Shown here: piece by piece, positions 53,641-62,659 of the stretch | Position numbering within the stretch: position 1 is the first letter of the stretch | Layout: every line of letters begins with the position of its first letter | NCBI RefSeq assembly: GCF_021654795.1 | Contig: NZ_AP025344.1 | Span: 1,192,501-1,256,500, forward strand | Direction of reading: 5' to 3' | DNA: 64,000 nucleotides | Origin: Paenibacillus dendritiformis | Lineage (GTDB): Bacteria; Bacillota; Bacilli; Paenibacillales; Paenibacillaceae | Made by a program: the position numbers and the translations under genes | The notes under the pieces: model-generated | Databases searched by the model: none | Seen by the model: the letters and a program-made list of their open reading frames with translations, nothing else | Told to the model about the DNA's origin: nothing

Positions 53641-55749
53641 GTGACTCATCCTCATCATGATCCGGAAAAGCGTGAAGTTCTCAACCGGCGTAATTTTTCG
53701 CATCGGTTGAATATATTCTTTTTTGTTACATTTGCGGTATTCTCCGTACTTATCGTGCGGTTAGCGATATTGCAGTTCGTGGAAGGCCCGAGCCTGAAGG
53801 AGAAGGAAGCCCAGCTCGGTTACAAGGAGACGCCGATTCCGCCGCTCCGGGGCTCGATCTACGATGCGTCCGGAACGCAGGTCGCCTATTCGACCTCGAC
53901 CCAGTCCTTATATTTCAATATTGAGAAAAATTACGGGGATCCGAAGAAGGCTGAATTGACCGACGTCCAGAAGAAGAACCGGGAAGAGGCGATGCGTCTG
54001 GCTAAGCGGTTGGCCGATGTCTTCGAGAAGTATGGCGATCCCGAAGACAAGCCGCTGACGGCCGACGTCATTTACAATGATCTGATGGATCTGTCGGCAC
54101 GCGTCAATTTTACGTATACGCCGCGCATTATCAAGACCGGCCTGACCCGGAAGGAAGTGGCCTACTTCCTGGAGCACAAGCCGGAGTTCCCCGGCATCGA
54201 TATCGTGGAGGACAGTGTGCGACACTACGAACCGATGGCGGTGCAGACGGTCGGATATTTGAAAAAGTTCAAGGGCGTGCGCGACAATCCGGGGTATTAC
54301 AACGATATTTATAATAATCGGGCTTCGACGCCGTCCGAGAAGCAATACCTTGATTACGAGGACGTCGGCTTCGACGGCATTGAGCTGATGTACCAGGAAG
54401 AGCTGCGGGGATTGAACGGGGTGAAGAAGTTCCCCGTCAATGTGGCCAACCGCATCATCGGGCCGATGGAGCTGACGAAGCCGCAGCGCGGCAACGATAT
54501 CCATCTGACGATTCATCGCCATGTGCAGAAGGCGACCGAGGATGCGATTATGCAGACGCTGGAGCGGATCAGGAACTCTTCGAACCGCTCGGAGCGGGCG
54601 CCGTACGCGCGAACCGGCTATGCGGTCGCGATGGAGGTCGATACCGGGAATATCGTCGCGATGGCGAGCATGCCGGATTACAATCCGAACGTATGGCGGA
54701 ACGGGTCGATCACTCCGGAGGATTATGACCAATACCAATACTATCTGATGAACGGAGCGATCCGCGATGTCCCGGCGCCCTATGAGGACGACAAAGAGCG
54801 GATGAAGCATCCGGGATCCGTCGTCTACCTCGGATCGACGATGAAGCCGTTGTCGGTGCTGATCGGCCTCCAGGAGAAGCTGTTCGCTCTAGGCGAGACC
54901 TATTACGACGGCGGATACGCCCAGTTCGGACGGGCCGGCTTCGAGACCAAGGTGTGGAACTCGGGCAATGTCGGCTACGGACGCATCGGAGCTTCACGCG
55001 CATTGGAAGTGTCCTCCAACGCCTTCATGGTCGATATGATCGGGAAGCGGCTCTATTCCATGCCGGCGGTCAACGGGCGCAACGGGCTGAAGGTATGGGA
55101 TGAGTATATGGACGCCTTCGGGCTCGGCGTGCTGACGGGAAGCGGCCTGCCGCGCGAGCAGGCGGGAGCCAAGGATTACTTGCTCGAGGCCGAGCGCAAT
55201 AACGCGCAATCCGCGCTGGTCTACGCTTCCTTCGGACAGCAGGGGAAATATACGACCTTGCAGCTTGCCCAATACGCCGCCACGCTGGCGAACCGCGGCA
55301 CCCGCATCAAGCCGCAGCTCGTGAGCAAGATTACCGACGGCAACGGCCAAGTCGTGAAGACATTCGGCCGGGAGGAGCTGAACAAGACGAAGATCGACGA
55401 TGCCTACTGGAATGTCGTCGAGGACGGCATGCTGAAGGTTAGAGTTCACGGCTTCGACGGCTTCCCTTACTCGTTCTACCGCAAGACGGGTACGTCCCAG
55501 ATGGATGTCTCCGGAGGGCGGGTCGACAACGCGGTGTTCATTGCATATGCGCCGGCAGAGAAGCCGAAGCTGGCCGTTGCCGTCGTCGTGCCGGAGGGCG
55601 GCTTCGGGTCGTACGGTGCGGCGCCGATTGCGCGGGCCATGTTCGACGCGTATGACGAGGCGTACGGCTTGGACGGCACGCCGAAGAAGAAGCCGGATGA
55701 GCTGAAGGATGAGCAGGCGGATGCGTCCGCCGGGCAAGGTACGGAATAA
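53641..55749 (+). CDS. pbpA: Class B penicillin-binding protein (PBP2/PbpA type), first tandem copy
   Basis: 702 residues. One N-terminal transmembrane segment (about 24-46), a dimerisation/linker domain (about 60-285), and a transpeptidase domain with SxxK Ser399-Thr-Met-Lys402, SSN near 458, and KTGT at 615-618. It cross-links peptidoglycan, probably in cell elongation. The GTG at 53641 is supported by the paralogue: there a matching GTG, with the same AAAGG spacing, gives exactly the same residue numbering of all active-site motifs. It has its own promoter and terminator. Confidence 0.95.
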   Translation: MTHPHHDPEKREVLNRRNFSHRLNIFFFVTFAVFSVLIVRLAILQFVEGPSLKEKEAQLGYKETPIPPLRGSIYDASGTQVAYSTSTQSLYFNIEKNYGDPKKAELTDVQKKNREEAMRLAKRLADVFEKYGDPEDKPLTADVIYNDLMDLSARVNFTYTPRIIKTGLTRKEVAYFLEHKPEFPGIDIVEDSVRHYEPMAVQTVGYLKKFKGVRDNPGYYNDIYNNRASTPSEKQYLDYEDVGFDGIELMYQEELRGLNGVKKFPVNVANRIIGPMELTKPQRGNDIHLTIHRHVQKATEDAIMQTLERIRNSSNRSERAPYARTGYAVAMEVDTGNIVAMASMPDYNPNVWRNGSITPEDYDQYQYYLMNGAIRDVPAPYEDDKERMKHPGSVVYLGSTMKPLSVLIGLQEKLFALGETYYDGGYAQFGRAGFETKVWNSGNVGYGRIGASRALEVSSNAFMVDMIGKRLYSMPAVNGRNGLKVWDEYMDAFGLGVLTGSGLPREQAGAKDYLLEAERNNAQSALVYASFGQQGKYTTLQLAQYAATLANRGTRIKPQLVSKITDGNGQVVKTFGREELNKTKIDDAYWNVVEDGMLKVRVHGFDGFPYSFYRKTGTSQMDVSGGRVDNAVFIAYAPAEKPKLAVAVVVPEGGFGSYGAAPIARAMFDAYDEAYGLDGTPKKKPDELKDEQADASAGQGTE

Positions 55750-55773
55750 TCGCATAATTACGCAGGATGCGAG

Positions 55774-55854
55774 GACGCTGATGCGTTCGCGTAAGCGGCA
55801 GGCCTTCTTGGGAAACCTTGGGGGCGCCGCTGCGAACGGTCAGCGTCTTTTTTT
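55774..55854 (+). terminator. Terminator between the two PBP genes
   Basis: Long stem GACGCTGATGCGTTCGC/GCGAACGGTCAGCGTC (one bulge) across a 41-base loop, followed by TTTTTTTG. Separates the two copies into two transcription units. Confidence 0.8.
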
Positions 55855-55899
55855 GTTTTTTCTTCGGTTCGGGAGCTTTGGCATCAAGCGATAAGGATG

Positions 55900-55908
55900 T
55901 GGTAAAAT
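55900..55908 (+). promoter_or_regulatory. Promoter of the second PBP gene
   Basis: Extended -10 TGGTAAAAT at 55900-55908 with a possible TTGGCA at 55878-55883 (19-base spacer). Confidence 0.45.
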
Positions 55909-55953
55909 AATGTATCAAAGTCAAATTCATGGGCAGAAAGGATGACGCGACCA

Positions 55954-58056
55954 GTGATTCATCCCCATGATGATCCGGATAAGCGTGAACTGGCGAACCG
56001 CCGCAAATTTTCATTCCGCTTGAATATTTTCTTTTTTATGACGTTCGCCGTTTTCAGCGTGCTTATTGTGCGGCTGGCGATTCTGCAGTTCGTGGAAGGC
56101 CCGGGCCTCAAGAAGCAGGAATACGAGCTCAGCTATAAGGCGGCGCCGATTGCGCCGCTGCGGGGAACGATATTTGACGCTTCCGGCCAGCCGATCGCTT
56201 ATTCCACATCGACGCAGTCGTTATACTTCAATATCGAGAAAAATTATGGCGATCCGTCCAGCGGCAAGCTGACGGAGGCCCAGCAGGAGAACCGGGCAGA
56301 GGCTTATGCGCTGGCGAAGCGTCTGGCCGAGGCGTTCCGCCAGTACGGCGAACCGGAGGAGAAGCCGTTGACGGCCAACCGCATCTACCATGTGCTGATG
56401 GACTTGTCTTCCCGGGTGAATTATTCGTATACGCCCCGCATTATCAAGACCGGCTTGACCCGGCAGGAGGTCGCTTATTTTCTGGAGCATAAGCCGGAGT
56501 TCCCGGGCATCGATATTGTGGAGGACAGCGTGCGCAATTACAATCCGATGGCGGTGCAGACGGTGGGCTATCTGAAGAAATTCAAGGGCGTGCGCGCGGA
56601 ACCGGGCTTCTATCAGGACATGTTCGACAACCGGAACAAGCTGCCGCAGGAGAAGCTGTATCTCGATTATGAGGATGTCGGCTTCGACGGCATCGAACGG
56701 ATGTATCAGGAAGAGCTGCGGGGGCTGAACGGGGTCAAGAAGTTCCCTGTCAATGTGGCCAACCGCGTCATCGGGCCGATGGAAGTGACGAAGCCGCAGC
56801 GCGGCAACGACATTCACCTGACGATCCACCGGGATATTCAAAAAGCGGCCGAGGAAGCGATTATGCGGACATTGGAGAAAATCCGCAATTCGACCAACCG
56901 CTCGGAGCGTGCGCCGAACGCCCGCACCGGGTTCGCGGTCGCGATGGAAGTCGAGACGGGCCATGTCGTAGCCATCGCAAGCATGCCGGATTATAACCCG
57001 AATGTATGGAAGAACGGCTCGATCAGTCCCGAGAATTATAAAAAGCATCAATATTATTTGTTGAACGGAGCGATTCGGGACGTGCCGGCTCCTTACGAGG
57101 ACAATAACGAGCGCATGAAGCATCCCGGCTCGGTCGTCTATCTCGGCTCGACGATGAAGCCGTTGACCGTCTTGATCGGCCTGCAGGAGAAGCTGTTCTC
57201 CCCGGGCGAGACCTATCCCGACTACGGATATGCGGAGATCGGACGCGCCGGGTCCGTCCGGCGGATCTGGAACTCGGGCAATGCGTCCTTCGGCCCCATC
57301 AGAGCAGCGAGAGCTTTGCAGGTGTCGTCGAACTCCTTCATGATCGATATGGTCGGCAAGCGGCTCTATAGTCTCCCGTCGGTCAATGGCAGGAACGGCC
57401 TGACGATCTGGGATGAGTATATGGAGGCGTTCGGTCTCGGCGTGCTGACGGGGAGCGGCCTGCCGCTTGAGCAGCCGGGAAGGAAGGATTATCTCATTGA
57501 CGCGGAACAGAACAGCGCCCAGTCCGCGCTTGCCGGAGCGTCCTTCGGGCAGATGGGCAAATATACGACGCTTCAGTTGGCCCAATACGCCGCGACGCTG
57601 GCGAACCGCGGCGAACGGATTAAGCCGCAGCTCGTCAGCAAGATTACCGATGGGAACGGACAGGTGATTCGGACCTTCGGCCGTGAAGTCCTGAACCGGA
57701 CGAACATTGAAGATGAATACTGGCGCATCGTCGAAGAAGGCATGTCCAAAGTGACGGCGCATGGCTTCGACGGCTTCCCGTATCCTTATTACCGGAAGAC
57801 CGGAACCTCGCAGCAGCAAGGGGTGAACGGCGAAATGCTCGACAATGCGGTGTTCATCGCTTATGCGCCGCAAGATAAGCCGAAGCTCGCCGTAGCGGTC
57901 GTCGTTCCGGAGGGAGGCTTCGGCGCTTACGGAGCCGCTCCGATCGGGCGGGCTATCTTCGATGCCTATGACGAGGTATATGGCTTGACAGGCAAGCCGA
58001 AGAAGAAGGCAAAGGAGCTGGCTGACAGCTCCGTGAGACGGGACGACGAGGAATAA
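55954..58056 (+). CDS. Class B penicillin-binding protein (PBP2/PbpA type), second tandem copy
   Basis: 700 residues, highly similar to the previous gene over its whole length; active-site residues fall at the same numbers (Ser399, Lys402, KTGT 615-618). Differences cluster in the region about 215-235 and the last 30 residues. Start choice: an ATG at 55942 touches the AAAGG site, while GTG 55954 lies 12 bases behind it, as in the first copy. Two paralogues may serve different growth or sporulation stages, as PbpA and PbpH do in Bacillus. Confidence 0.95.
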   Translation: MIHPHDDPDKRELANRRKFSFRLNIFFFMTFAVFSVLIVRLAILQFVEGPGLKKQEYELSYKAAPIAPLRGTIFDASGQPIAYSTSTQSLYFNIEKNYGDPSSGKLTEAQQENRAEAYALAKRLAEAFRQYGEPEEKPLTANRIYHVLMDLSSRVNYSYTPRIIKTGLTRQEVAYFLEHKPEFPGIDIVEDSVRNYNPMAVQTVGYLKKFKGVRAEPGFYQDMFDNRNKLPQEKLYLDYEDVGFDGIERMYQEELRGLNGVKKFPVNVANRVIGPMEVTKPQRGNDIHLTIHRDIQKAAEEAIMRTLEKIRNSTNRSERAPNARTGFAVAMEVETGHVVAIASMPDYNPNVWKNGSISPENYKKHQYYLLNGAIRDVPAPYEDNNERMKHPGSVVYLGSTMKPLTVLIGLQEKLFSPGETYPDYGYAEIGRAGSVRRIWNSGNASFGPIRAARALQVSSNSFMIDMVGKRLYSLPSVNGRNGLTIWDEYMEAFGLGVLTGSGLPLEQPGRKDYLIDAEQNSAQSALAGASFGQMGKYTTLQLAQYAATLANRGERIKPQLVSKITDGNGQVIRTFGREVLNRTNIEDEYWRIVEEGMSKVTAHGFDGFPYPYYRKTGTSQQQGVNGEMLDNAVFIAYAPQDKPKLAVAVVVPEGGFGAYGAAPIGRAIFDAYDEVYGLTGKPKKKAKELADSSVRRDDEE

Positions 58057-58158
58057 CGGCGGAAAGGAAAGCGAAGACGCGGTTGCGTTCGATGAAGGAG
58101 GAAGGCATGCGAAGTCGTGCCTGAGCGAGCGCTCCGCTCTGAGAAGGAGGGGGGCATC

Positions 58159-58809
58159 ATGAGGCTTATCGGATTGGGAGACAGTATTACGGCAGGTGTC
58201 TTTTTGCGGCCGGAGGATACGTTCCTGTACCTCTTGAGCCAGCGCTACCGCATGGACATCGTGAACGCGGGCGTGCCCGGCAATACGAGCGCCCAAGGGC
58301 TGCGGCGCATACAGGAGGATGTGCTGGACCGGCATCCCGATGTATGCACCGTATTATTTGGAATGAATGATCACGTCGCCATTGGGCCGAACCGCCCGAC
58401 GGTTCCCGTGGAAGAATTCCGAAGCAATCTGGCACGCATCGTGCGGGCGCTGAAGTCGAACCGCTGCGTTCCGGTTCTGTGCACGGTTCATTCCATCATC
58501 GAGGGATCGGATGCCTCCTATTATTATCGGAGGCATCCCCAGGCTTGGTACGAATCGCCCTCCGGGGCGCAGGCCTGGCTCGACGGATATAGCGAGGCGG
58601 TGCGGCAGGCGGCGATGACAACGGATACGCGGCTTGCGGATATCGCGGAGCGCTGGGACCGCGAGCTGCATTCCGGCACGAGGCTGGCTGATTTGCTGCG
58701 CACGAAGGACAATAGCGGGGAGGACGACGGTACCCATCCAACGGCATGGGGACATCGAATCTATGCCGATTGCATCGGGGAACAGCTCGCTGCCATCACC
58801 GAGGCATAG
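58159..58809 (+). CDS. SGNH/GDSL-type hydrolase
   Basis: 216 residues. Block I GDSITAG with the nucleophilic Ser (about residue 8), block II with the Gly in GVPGNTS, block III GMND, and block V DGTHPT supplying Asp and His. Esterase/lipase of unknown substrate. No signal peptide, so cytoplasmic unless otherwise exported. The ATG at 58159 follows AAGGAGGGGGG; upstream in-frame codons are not preceded by a site. Confidence 0.9.
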   Translation: MRLIGLGDSITAGVFLRPEDTFLYLLSQRYRMDIVNAGVPGNTSAQGLRRIQEDVLDRHPDVCTVLFGMNDHVAIGPNRPTVPVEEFRSNLARIVRALKSNRCVPVLCTVHSIIEGSDASYYYRRHPQAWYESPSGAQAWLDGYSEAVRQAAMTTDTRLADIAERWDRELHSGTRLADLLRTKDNSGEDDGTHPTAWGHRIYADCIGEQLAAITEA

Positions 58810-58845
58810 AGGAAATCAGCATGGAGATGCTGCATAGCCATAACA

Positions 58846-58934
58846 GCAAGACCGAGGGCGTGCGGGATAATCCGTGATGCGAGTCACCTGGCAGGGGTGG
58901 TCCGCATACGATATCTCAACGCCCTTGCTTTTTT
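58846..58934 (+). ncRNA. Candidate structured RNA ending in a terminator
   Basis: Directly after the hydrolase gene. An outer stem GGGCGT/ACGCCC encloses CGG-GATAAT-CCG and a second arm ATGCG...CGCAT that contains CACC-TGGCAGG-GGTG; a T run TTTTTTG closes the transcript. This can form a three-way junction, more elaborate than an ordinary terminator. It might be a small RNA, a riboswitch-like element, or only the 3' end of the upstream mRNA. No known riboswitch consensus was recognised. Confidence 0.4.
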
Positions 58935-58958
58935 GCAACCTAAAAGTTTCCCCTATCC

Positions 58959-58976
58959 AATAGAGTTGGCTCTATT
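58959..58976. promoter_or_regulatory. Small inverted repeat before the 59043 gene
   Basis: AATAGAG-TTGG-CTCTATT, a perfect 7-bp inverted repeat with a TTGG centre. It could be an operator for the small gene downstream. Confidence 0.3.
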
Positions 58977-59042
58977 AAATAATTGGGCGATCAGGAAAGA
59001 ACGTCAGCTTGGATATGTGCGAATAAAGGAGTGTTGGGAGCG

Positions 59043-59135
59043 ATGAAGCCAAAGCAGTCGAAATGCAACTCGGCGTTTAAGCGGTTCATTATGACCCTCC
59101 TGTTCCTGGGCGCCGTCATCGGATTGTCCGCCTGA
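59043..59135 (+). CDS. Very small membrane peptide candidate, 30 residues
   Basis: ATG at 59043 behind AAAGGAGTGTTGGGAGCG; the product starts with a basic stretch (MKPKQSKCNSAFKRF) and ends in a hydrophobic helix LLFLGAVIGLSA. No terminator of its own was found and the next gene starts about 105 bases later. Of the small genes proposed here this one is the least certain. Confidence 0.4.
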   Translation: MKPKQSKCNSAFKRFIMTLLFLGAVIGLSA

Positions 59136-59241
59136 GCGAGAACGCTGAAGATCTAGGCAGGAAGTCTTTGTTGCTGATGCTGTGTTATGGTACAATGGCG
59201 TTATGTGTTTTGGCGTGTTTTTTTGAGGAGTGGATACGAAC

Positions 59242-59979
59242 ATGAATAACTATCGATTGTTAGCTCTTGATATGGACGGCACGCTGCTGACTGACGATCA
59301 CCGCATCAGCAAAAAGACCGCAGAGGCGATACGGGACGCGCGCGAAGCGGGCATCACGGTCATCCTGTCTACCGGACGCGCGTTCGAAAATGCGGTGCCA
59401 TACGCAGAGGAATTGGGTCTTGATTCCCCAATGGTCACTGTGAACGGCAGCGAAGTCTGGAAGAAGCCGTATCAGATTTATATCCGCCATTTGATGGATC
59501 GCGAGGCGGTGAAGCGTCTGGTGGCCTTGTCGGAGTCGCACGACACCTGGTTCTGGGCTTATTCCACGAAGCGGCAATATAATCGGGAAAATTGGAATGC
59601 CGATATCGACAGCGAGGATTGGCTGAAGTTCGGTTATTTCAATGAGGACAAGGATGTGCTTGGCTCGCTCTGGAAGGAGCTGCGCCTCATAGGCGGTCTC
59701 GAGCTGTCGAATTCCTCGCCTGATAATATCGAAATCAATCCATCCGGTATTCATAAAGCATCCGGTCTGCGGACGGTATGCGATCTGATCGGCTGCACGA
59801 TGTCGCAGACCGTCTCCATCGGCGACAGTCTGAATGATCTGGCCGCCATACAGGCGTCGGGCCTTGGGATTGCGATGGGGAATGCCCAGGATGATGTGAA
59901 GCGGGCGGCGGATGCCGTCGTGCGAACCAATAATGAGGACGGCATTGCCCAAGCCATATGGGAGTATGTGTTGAAGTAA
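59242..59979 (+). CDS. Cof-type HAD-IIB phosphatase
   Basis: 245 residues. HAD motif I DMDGTLLTDD (nucleophile Asp near 10), motif II STGR, motif III with the Lys (HKASGL), and motif IV GDSLNDL. Probably acts on phosphorylated sugars or cofactors. The ATG at 59242 follows GAGGAG by 11 bases; a GTG at 59230 touches that site. Confidence 0.92.
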   Translation: MNNYRLLALDMDGTLLTDDHRISKKTAEAIRDAREAGITVILSTGRAFENAVPYAEELGLDSPMVTVNGSEVWKKPYQIYIRHLMDREAVKRLVALSESHDTWFWAYSTKRQYNRENWNADIDSEDWLKFGYFNEDKDVLGSLWKELRLIGGLELSNSSPDNIEINPSGIHKASGLRTVCDLIGCTMSQTVSIGDSLNDLAAIQASGLGIAMGNAQDDVKRAADAVVRTNNEDGIAQAIWEYVLK

Positions 59980-60003
59980 GTCTGAACGAGGAGGCCCTTG
60001 TCT

Positions 60004-60489
60004 ATGACCTTCTTAGGCTGGTTATGTGTGCTCGTATTATTCGCGGTGGGGATGGCTGGCGCGATTTACCCCATTTTGCCGGGGGCGCTCGCCATTTATG
60101 CCGCATTCTTCGTGTACGGGCTGTTTTTTGGGTTCGGGTCTTTTGGGTTCTGGTTCTGGTCGATACAGACATTGATTGTGGCCATCCTGTTCGTCGCGGA
60201 CTATGTCGTTAACGCCTGGGGGGTCAAGCGCTATGGCGGTTCGAAAGCTTCGGTAGTCGGCAGCACGATCGGCATTATTATCGGCCCTTTTGTCATTCCG
60301 GCGTTCGGTCTTGTCCTTGGACCGTTCCTCGGCGCTTTTCTTGGCGAGATTTTTACGGGAGCCGATGCGGAAAAGGCCCTGAAATCGTCCTGGGGGGCCG
60401 TCGTCGGGCTGTTCTCCAGCATTGCCGTAAAAATTGTTCTTCAGATCGTGATGATCGTCCTGTTCTTCATATGGGTGTTCATGTTCTAA
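60004..60489 (+). CDS. DUF456-type membrane protein (YqgC-like)
   Basis: 161 residues, four to five transmembrane segments with Gly-rich loops (PFLGAFLGEIFTGADAEKALKSSWGAVVG is typical of DUF456). Function unknown. The ATG at 60004 follows GAGGAGG by 9 bases; an upstream in-frame TTG at 59998 is too close. It sits 25 bases after the HAD gene. Confidence 0.85.
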   Translation: MTFLGWLCVLVLFAVGMAGAIYPILPGALAIYAAFFVYGLFFGFGSFGFWFWSIQTLIVAILFVADYVVNAWGVKRYGGSKASVVGSTIGIIIGPFVIPAFGLVLGPFLGAFLGEIFTGADAEKALKSSWGAVVGLFSSIAVKIVLQIVMIVLFFIWVFMF

Positions 60490-60550
60490 TTGAAAGCGGC
60501 GGATAGCAGCCTCATCCGGTGAAGACGGCATACAGAAAGAAGGGAAACGT

Positions 60551-62185
60551 TTGGCAAAGGAATCATTTATCAAAGGAACGATCATCATTGCCGCCGCCAC
60601 GCTGGTGGCGCGCGTCCTCGGCCTGGTCCAGCGCGTGCCGCTCGAGCATATGCTTGGATCGGTGGGCAATGCCTCCTTCGCCGCCTCGCAGACGGTCTAT
60701 TTGCTGATTCTGGCCGTCGCGACGGCAGGCATCCCCAGCACATTGAGCAAAATGGTATCGGAGCGCTACGCGCTGAACCGGGTTCGGGAAGCGGAGCGCG
60801 TCTATTATGCGGCACTTTTGTTCGGTCTCGGCTCCGGCCTGATCGTCACGATATTGCTGTTACTGTTCGCGCCGCTGTATGCCAATATGATTCAGCTTCC
60901 GGAAGCCGCGCTGGCGATCCGGGCGCTCGCGCCTGCCTTGCTCCTGTTCCCGGTCATCGCCATGATGCGGGGATATACGCAGGGCCGCAATATGATGCAG
61001 GCCAGCGGCATGTCCCAGATCGTGGAGCAGATTTTGCGCGTCGTCACGGCGATTGGATTGGCTTTTATCCTCTTGCAATCGGGTGCGTCCCAGGAGTGGA
61101 CGGCTGCCGCTGCTTCGTTCGGCGGCGTGTTGGGAAGCATCGGGGCGTTCGCCGTCATGATCCATTATTTGCGCAAGCTGCGGCAGGCGGATCGGGAAGC
61201 CGGCATCCGCGCCCGGCGATCCGGAGCCAAGAAGGTGCCGCTGGGCGATATTTTCAAGTCGATATTCGCCATGTCAGTGCCAATTGTCCTGTCGTCGCTG
61301 GCTGTTCCGGCCGTGAACTTCATTGATACGTCGATTACGATTCCGTTGTTGTCTCCGGATGTGGGACAAGCCCAGGCGGCTCATCTGTACGCGATACTCG
61401 GACAGCGGGCCCAGTCGATCGCCGGGATTCCTCCGATTTTGGCGATTGCCCTCAGCACCTCGCTTATCCCGGTTATCTCCGCGGCCTATGCCAAGAAGGA
61501 CATGAACCATCTGAAGCGGCAGACCTCGCTCGCGATGCGAATTTCCGTACTGAGCGGCATGCCGATCGTGCTTGCTCTCTCCGTAGGCGCATTCTCAGTC
61601 AATGGCTTTCTGTTCAGCTCGCTGGACGGATCGGAAATTATTGCGATGCTGACGATCGGAACGATATTTCAGATTACGATGATGACATCGAGCTCGATTC
61701 TTATTGGATTGGGCAAGCCATATATTGCCATGATCAGCGTCACGCTCGGCATTCTGATCAAGCTCTTGTCGAGCTTCCTGCTCGCAAATTACTTCGGTAT
61801 CTATGGCATTATCGCAGGGACGATGATCAGCTTCCTCATCATTACATGGCTTAACCTGCGGGTGATGAAGAAGGTGGTACCGTTCGACGTGCTTGGCAAC
61901 CGTTGGACGGGATTCCTGTTGACGAGCGTGCTGGCCGGCGGCATCGGCTTCGGCGTCGAGAAATTGGGAGAGCAGCTGGTCGTCATTTTGCCGGCCAAGC
62001 TTGTCTATATGCTCACCGCCGGAATCGTGGCATTGGTCGTTGTAGCGTTGTTCGTCGTAGGCCTCGTCGCGTTCCGCGTCGTGCGCCAGGATGAGCTCGG
62101 AAGCTATCCGCGGTTCGTTCAGAAGGCGCTGCGCCCATTAATGCGCCTGCAGGGCGGAGCGGCACGCGGACGCGCGCGAAGATAG
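60551..62185 (+). CDS. MurJ/SpoVB-family lipid flippase-like protein
   Basis: 544 residues with about fourteen transmembrane segments, MOP superfamily. The N-terminus (KGTIIIAAATLVARVLGLVQRVPLEHMLG) and later Gly-rich helices fit the polysaccharide-biosynthesis/SpoVB group, closest in pattern to YtgP (lipid II flippase) or SpoVB. Probably moves lipid-linked peptidoglycan precursors across the membrane. TTG start at 60551 behind AGAAGGGAAACG. Ends in a strong terminator. Confidence 0.88.
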   Translation: MAKESFIKGTIIIAAATLVARVLGLVQRVPLEHMLGSVGNASFAASQTVYLLILAVATAGIPSTLSKMVSERYALNRVREAERVYYAALLFGLGSGLIVTILLLLFAPLYANMIQLPEAALAIRALAPALLLFPVIAMMRGYTQGRNMMQASGMSQIVEQILRVVTAIGLAFILLQSGASQEWTAAAASFGGVLGSIGAFAVMIHYLRKLRQADREAGIRARRSGAKKVPLGDIFKSIFAMSVPIVLSSLAVPAVNFIDTSITIPLLSPDVGQAQAAHLYAILGQRAQSIAGIPPILAIALSTSLIPVISAAYAKKDMNHLKRQTSLAMRISVLSGMPIVLALSVGAFSVNGFLFSSLDGSEIIAMLTIGTIFQITMMTSSSILIGLGKPYIAMISVTLGILIKLLSSFLLANYFGIYGIIAGTMISFLIITWLNLRVMKKVVPFDVLGNRWTGFLLTSVLAGGIGFGVEKLGEQLVVILPAKLVYMLTAGIVALVVVALFVVGLVAFRVVRQDELGSYPRFVQKALRPLMRLQGGAARGRARR

Positions 62186-62229
62186 CCACGTTTTCGTTCT
62201 CGTATGATCACACTGGCTTAGAACGGGTC

Positions 62230-62274
62230 ATGGCCCGGTCCCTCTCGCATGAGAGGGGCCAGGCCATTTTTTTT
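62230..62274 (+). terminator. Terminator of the flippase gene
   Basis: Long stem ATGGCC...GGCCAT with inner CCCTCTC-GCAT-GAGAGGG, followed by eight T residues. Confidence 0.92.
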
Positions 62275-62299
62275 GTCAGTCTAAGACGGCCTTATCGCG

Positions 62300-62508
62300 T
62301 TTGCCATTTCCCCCAAGGTCAGGACTTGTCGTGAAGCTGCCACTTGACTTAAAACGGAAGGAACCGCTTGCAAGGAATCATGCTTTATAAAAATTGGCGG
62401 CTGACGAGCTGAGATAGTGCCGATATGGGCGTTGGGGAAGGTGAACCTGACCAGAAGGGATATTGCCGATAAGGCCGATGGGGAAGGGTTACCCTGACCA
62501 GATGGGAG
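62300..62508. repeat. Diverged repeats upstream of the MCP gene
   Basis: A ~34-base unit containing TGGGGAAGG...CCTGACCAGA.GGG occurs twice as a direct repeat (about 62425-62458 and 62477-62508). A related inverted copy lies near 62303-62326 (CCATTTCCCCCAAGGTCAGG). The 380-base gap between the flippase terminator and the MCP otherwise contains no gene. Confidence 0.5.
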
Positions 62509-62587
62509 ACTCCATAAAGGGTTCAAGGGGAGGAGCGGTTCATTTGATTACCTTTAATTACCTTTTGACTTTTTTTCTGAAAAGTAT

Positions 62588-62616
62588 AAAAAAGTATAGC
62601 GAAAATGTCCGATATA
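62588..62616 (+). promoter_or_regulatory. Probable SigD (motility sigma) promoter of the MCP gene
   Basis: TAAA at about 62588-62591 and TCCGATAT at about 62609-62616, compared with TAAA-N15-GCCGATAT for SigD; the spacing is 17 from TAAA, or 15 from the following AAAA. It lies about 45 bases before the MCP start codon. Chemoreceptor genes are typical SigD targets. The exact coordinates may be off by one. Confidence 0.5.
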
Positions 62617-62659
62617 CGTACAGAGTTGAATTTAAAACGGACAAAGAGGAGATTTTACA

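Noticed and set aside
56221..58335. 704-codon open frame antisense to the second PBP gene, and a 300-codon one antisense to the first
   Set aside because: Codon-bias shadows: composition is His/Arg/Leu-rich, and no known motif or start signal is present, while the sense strands carry intact PBP motifs.
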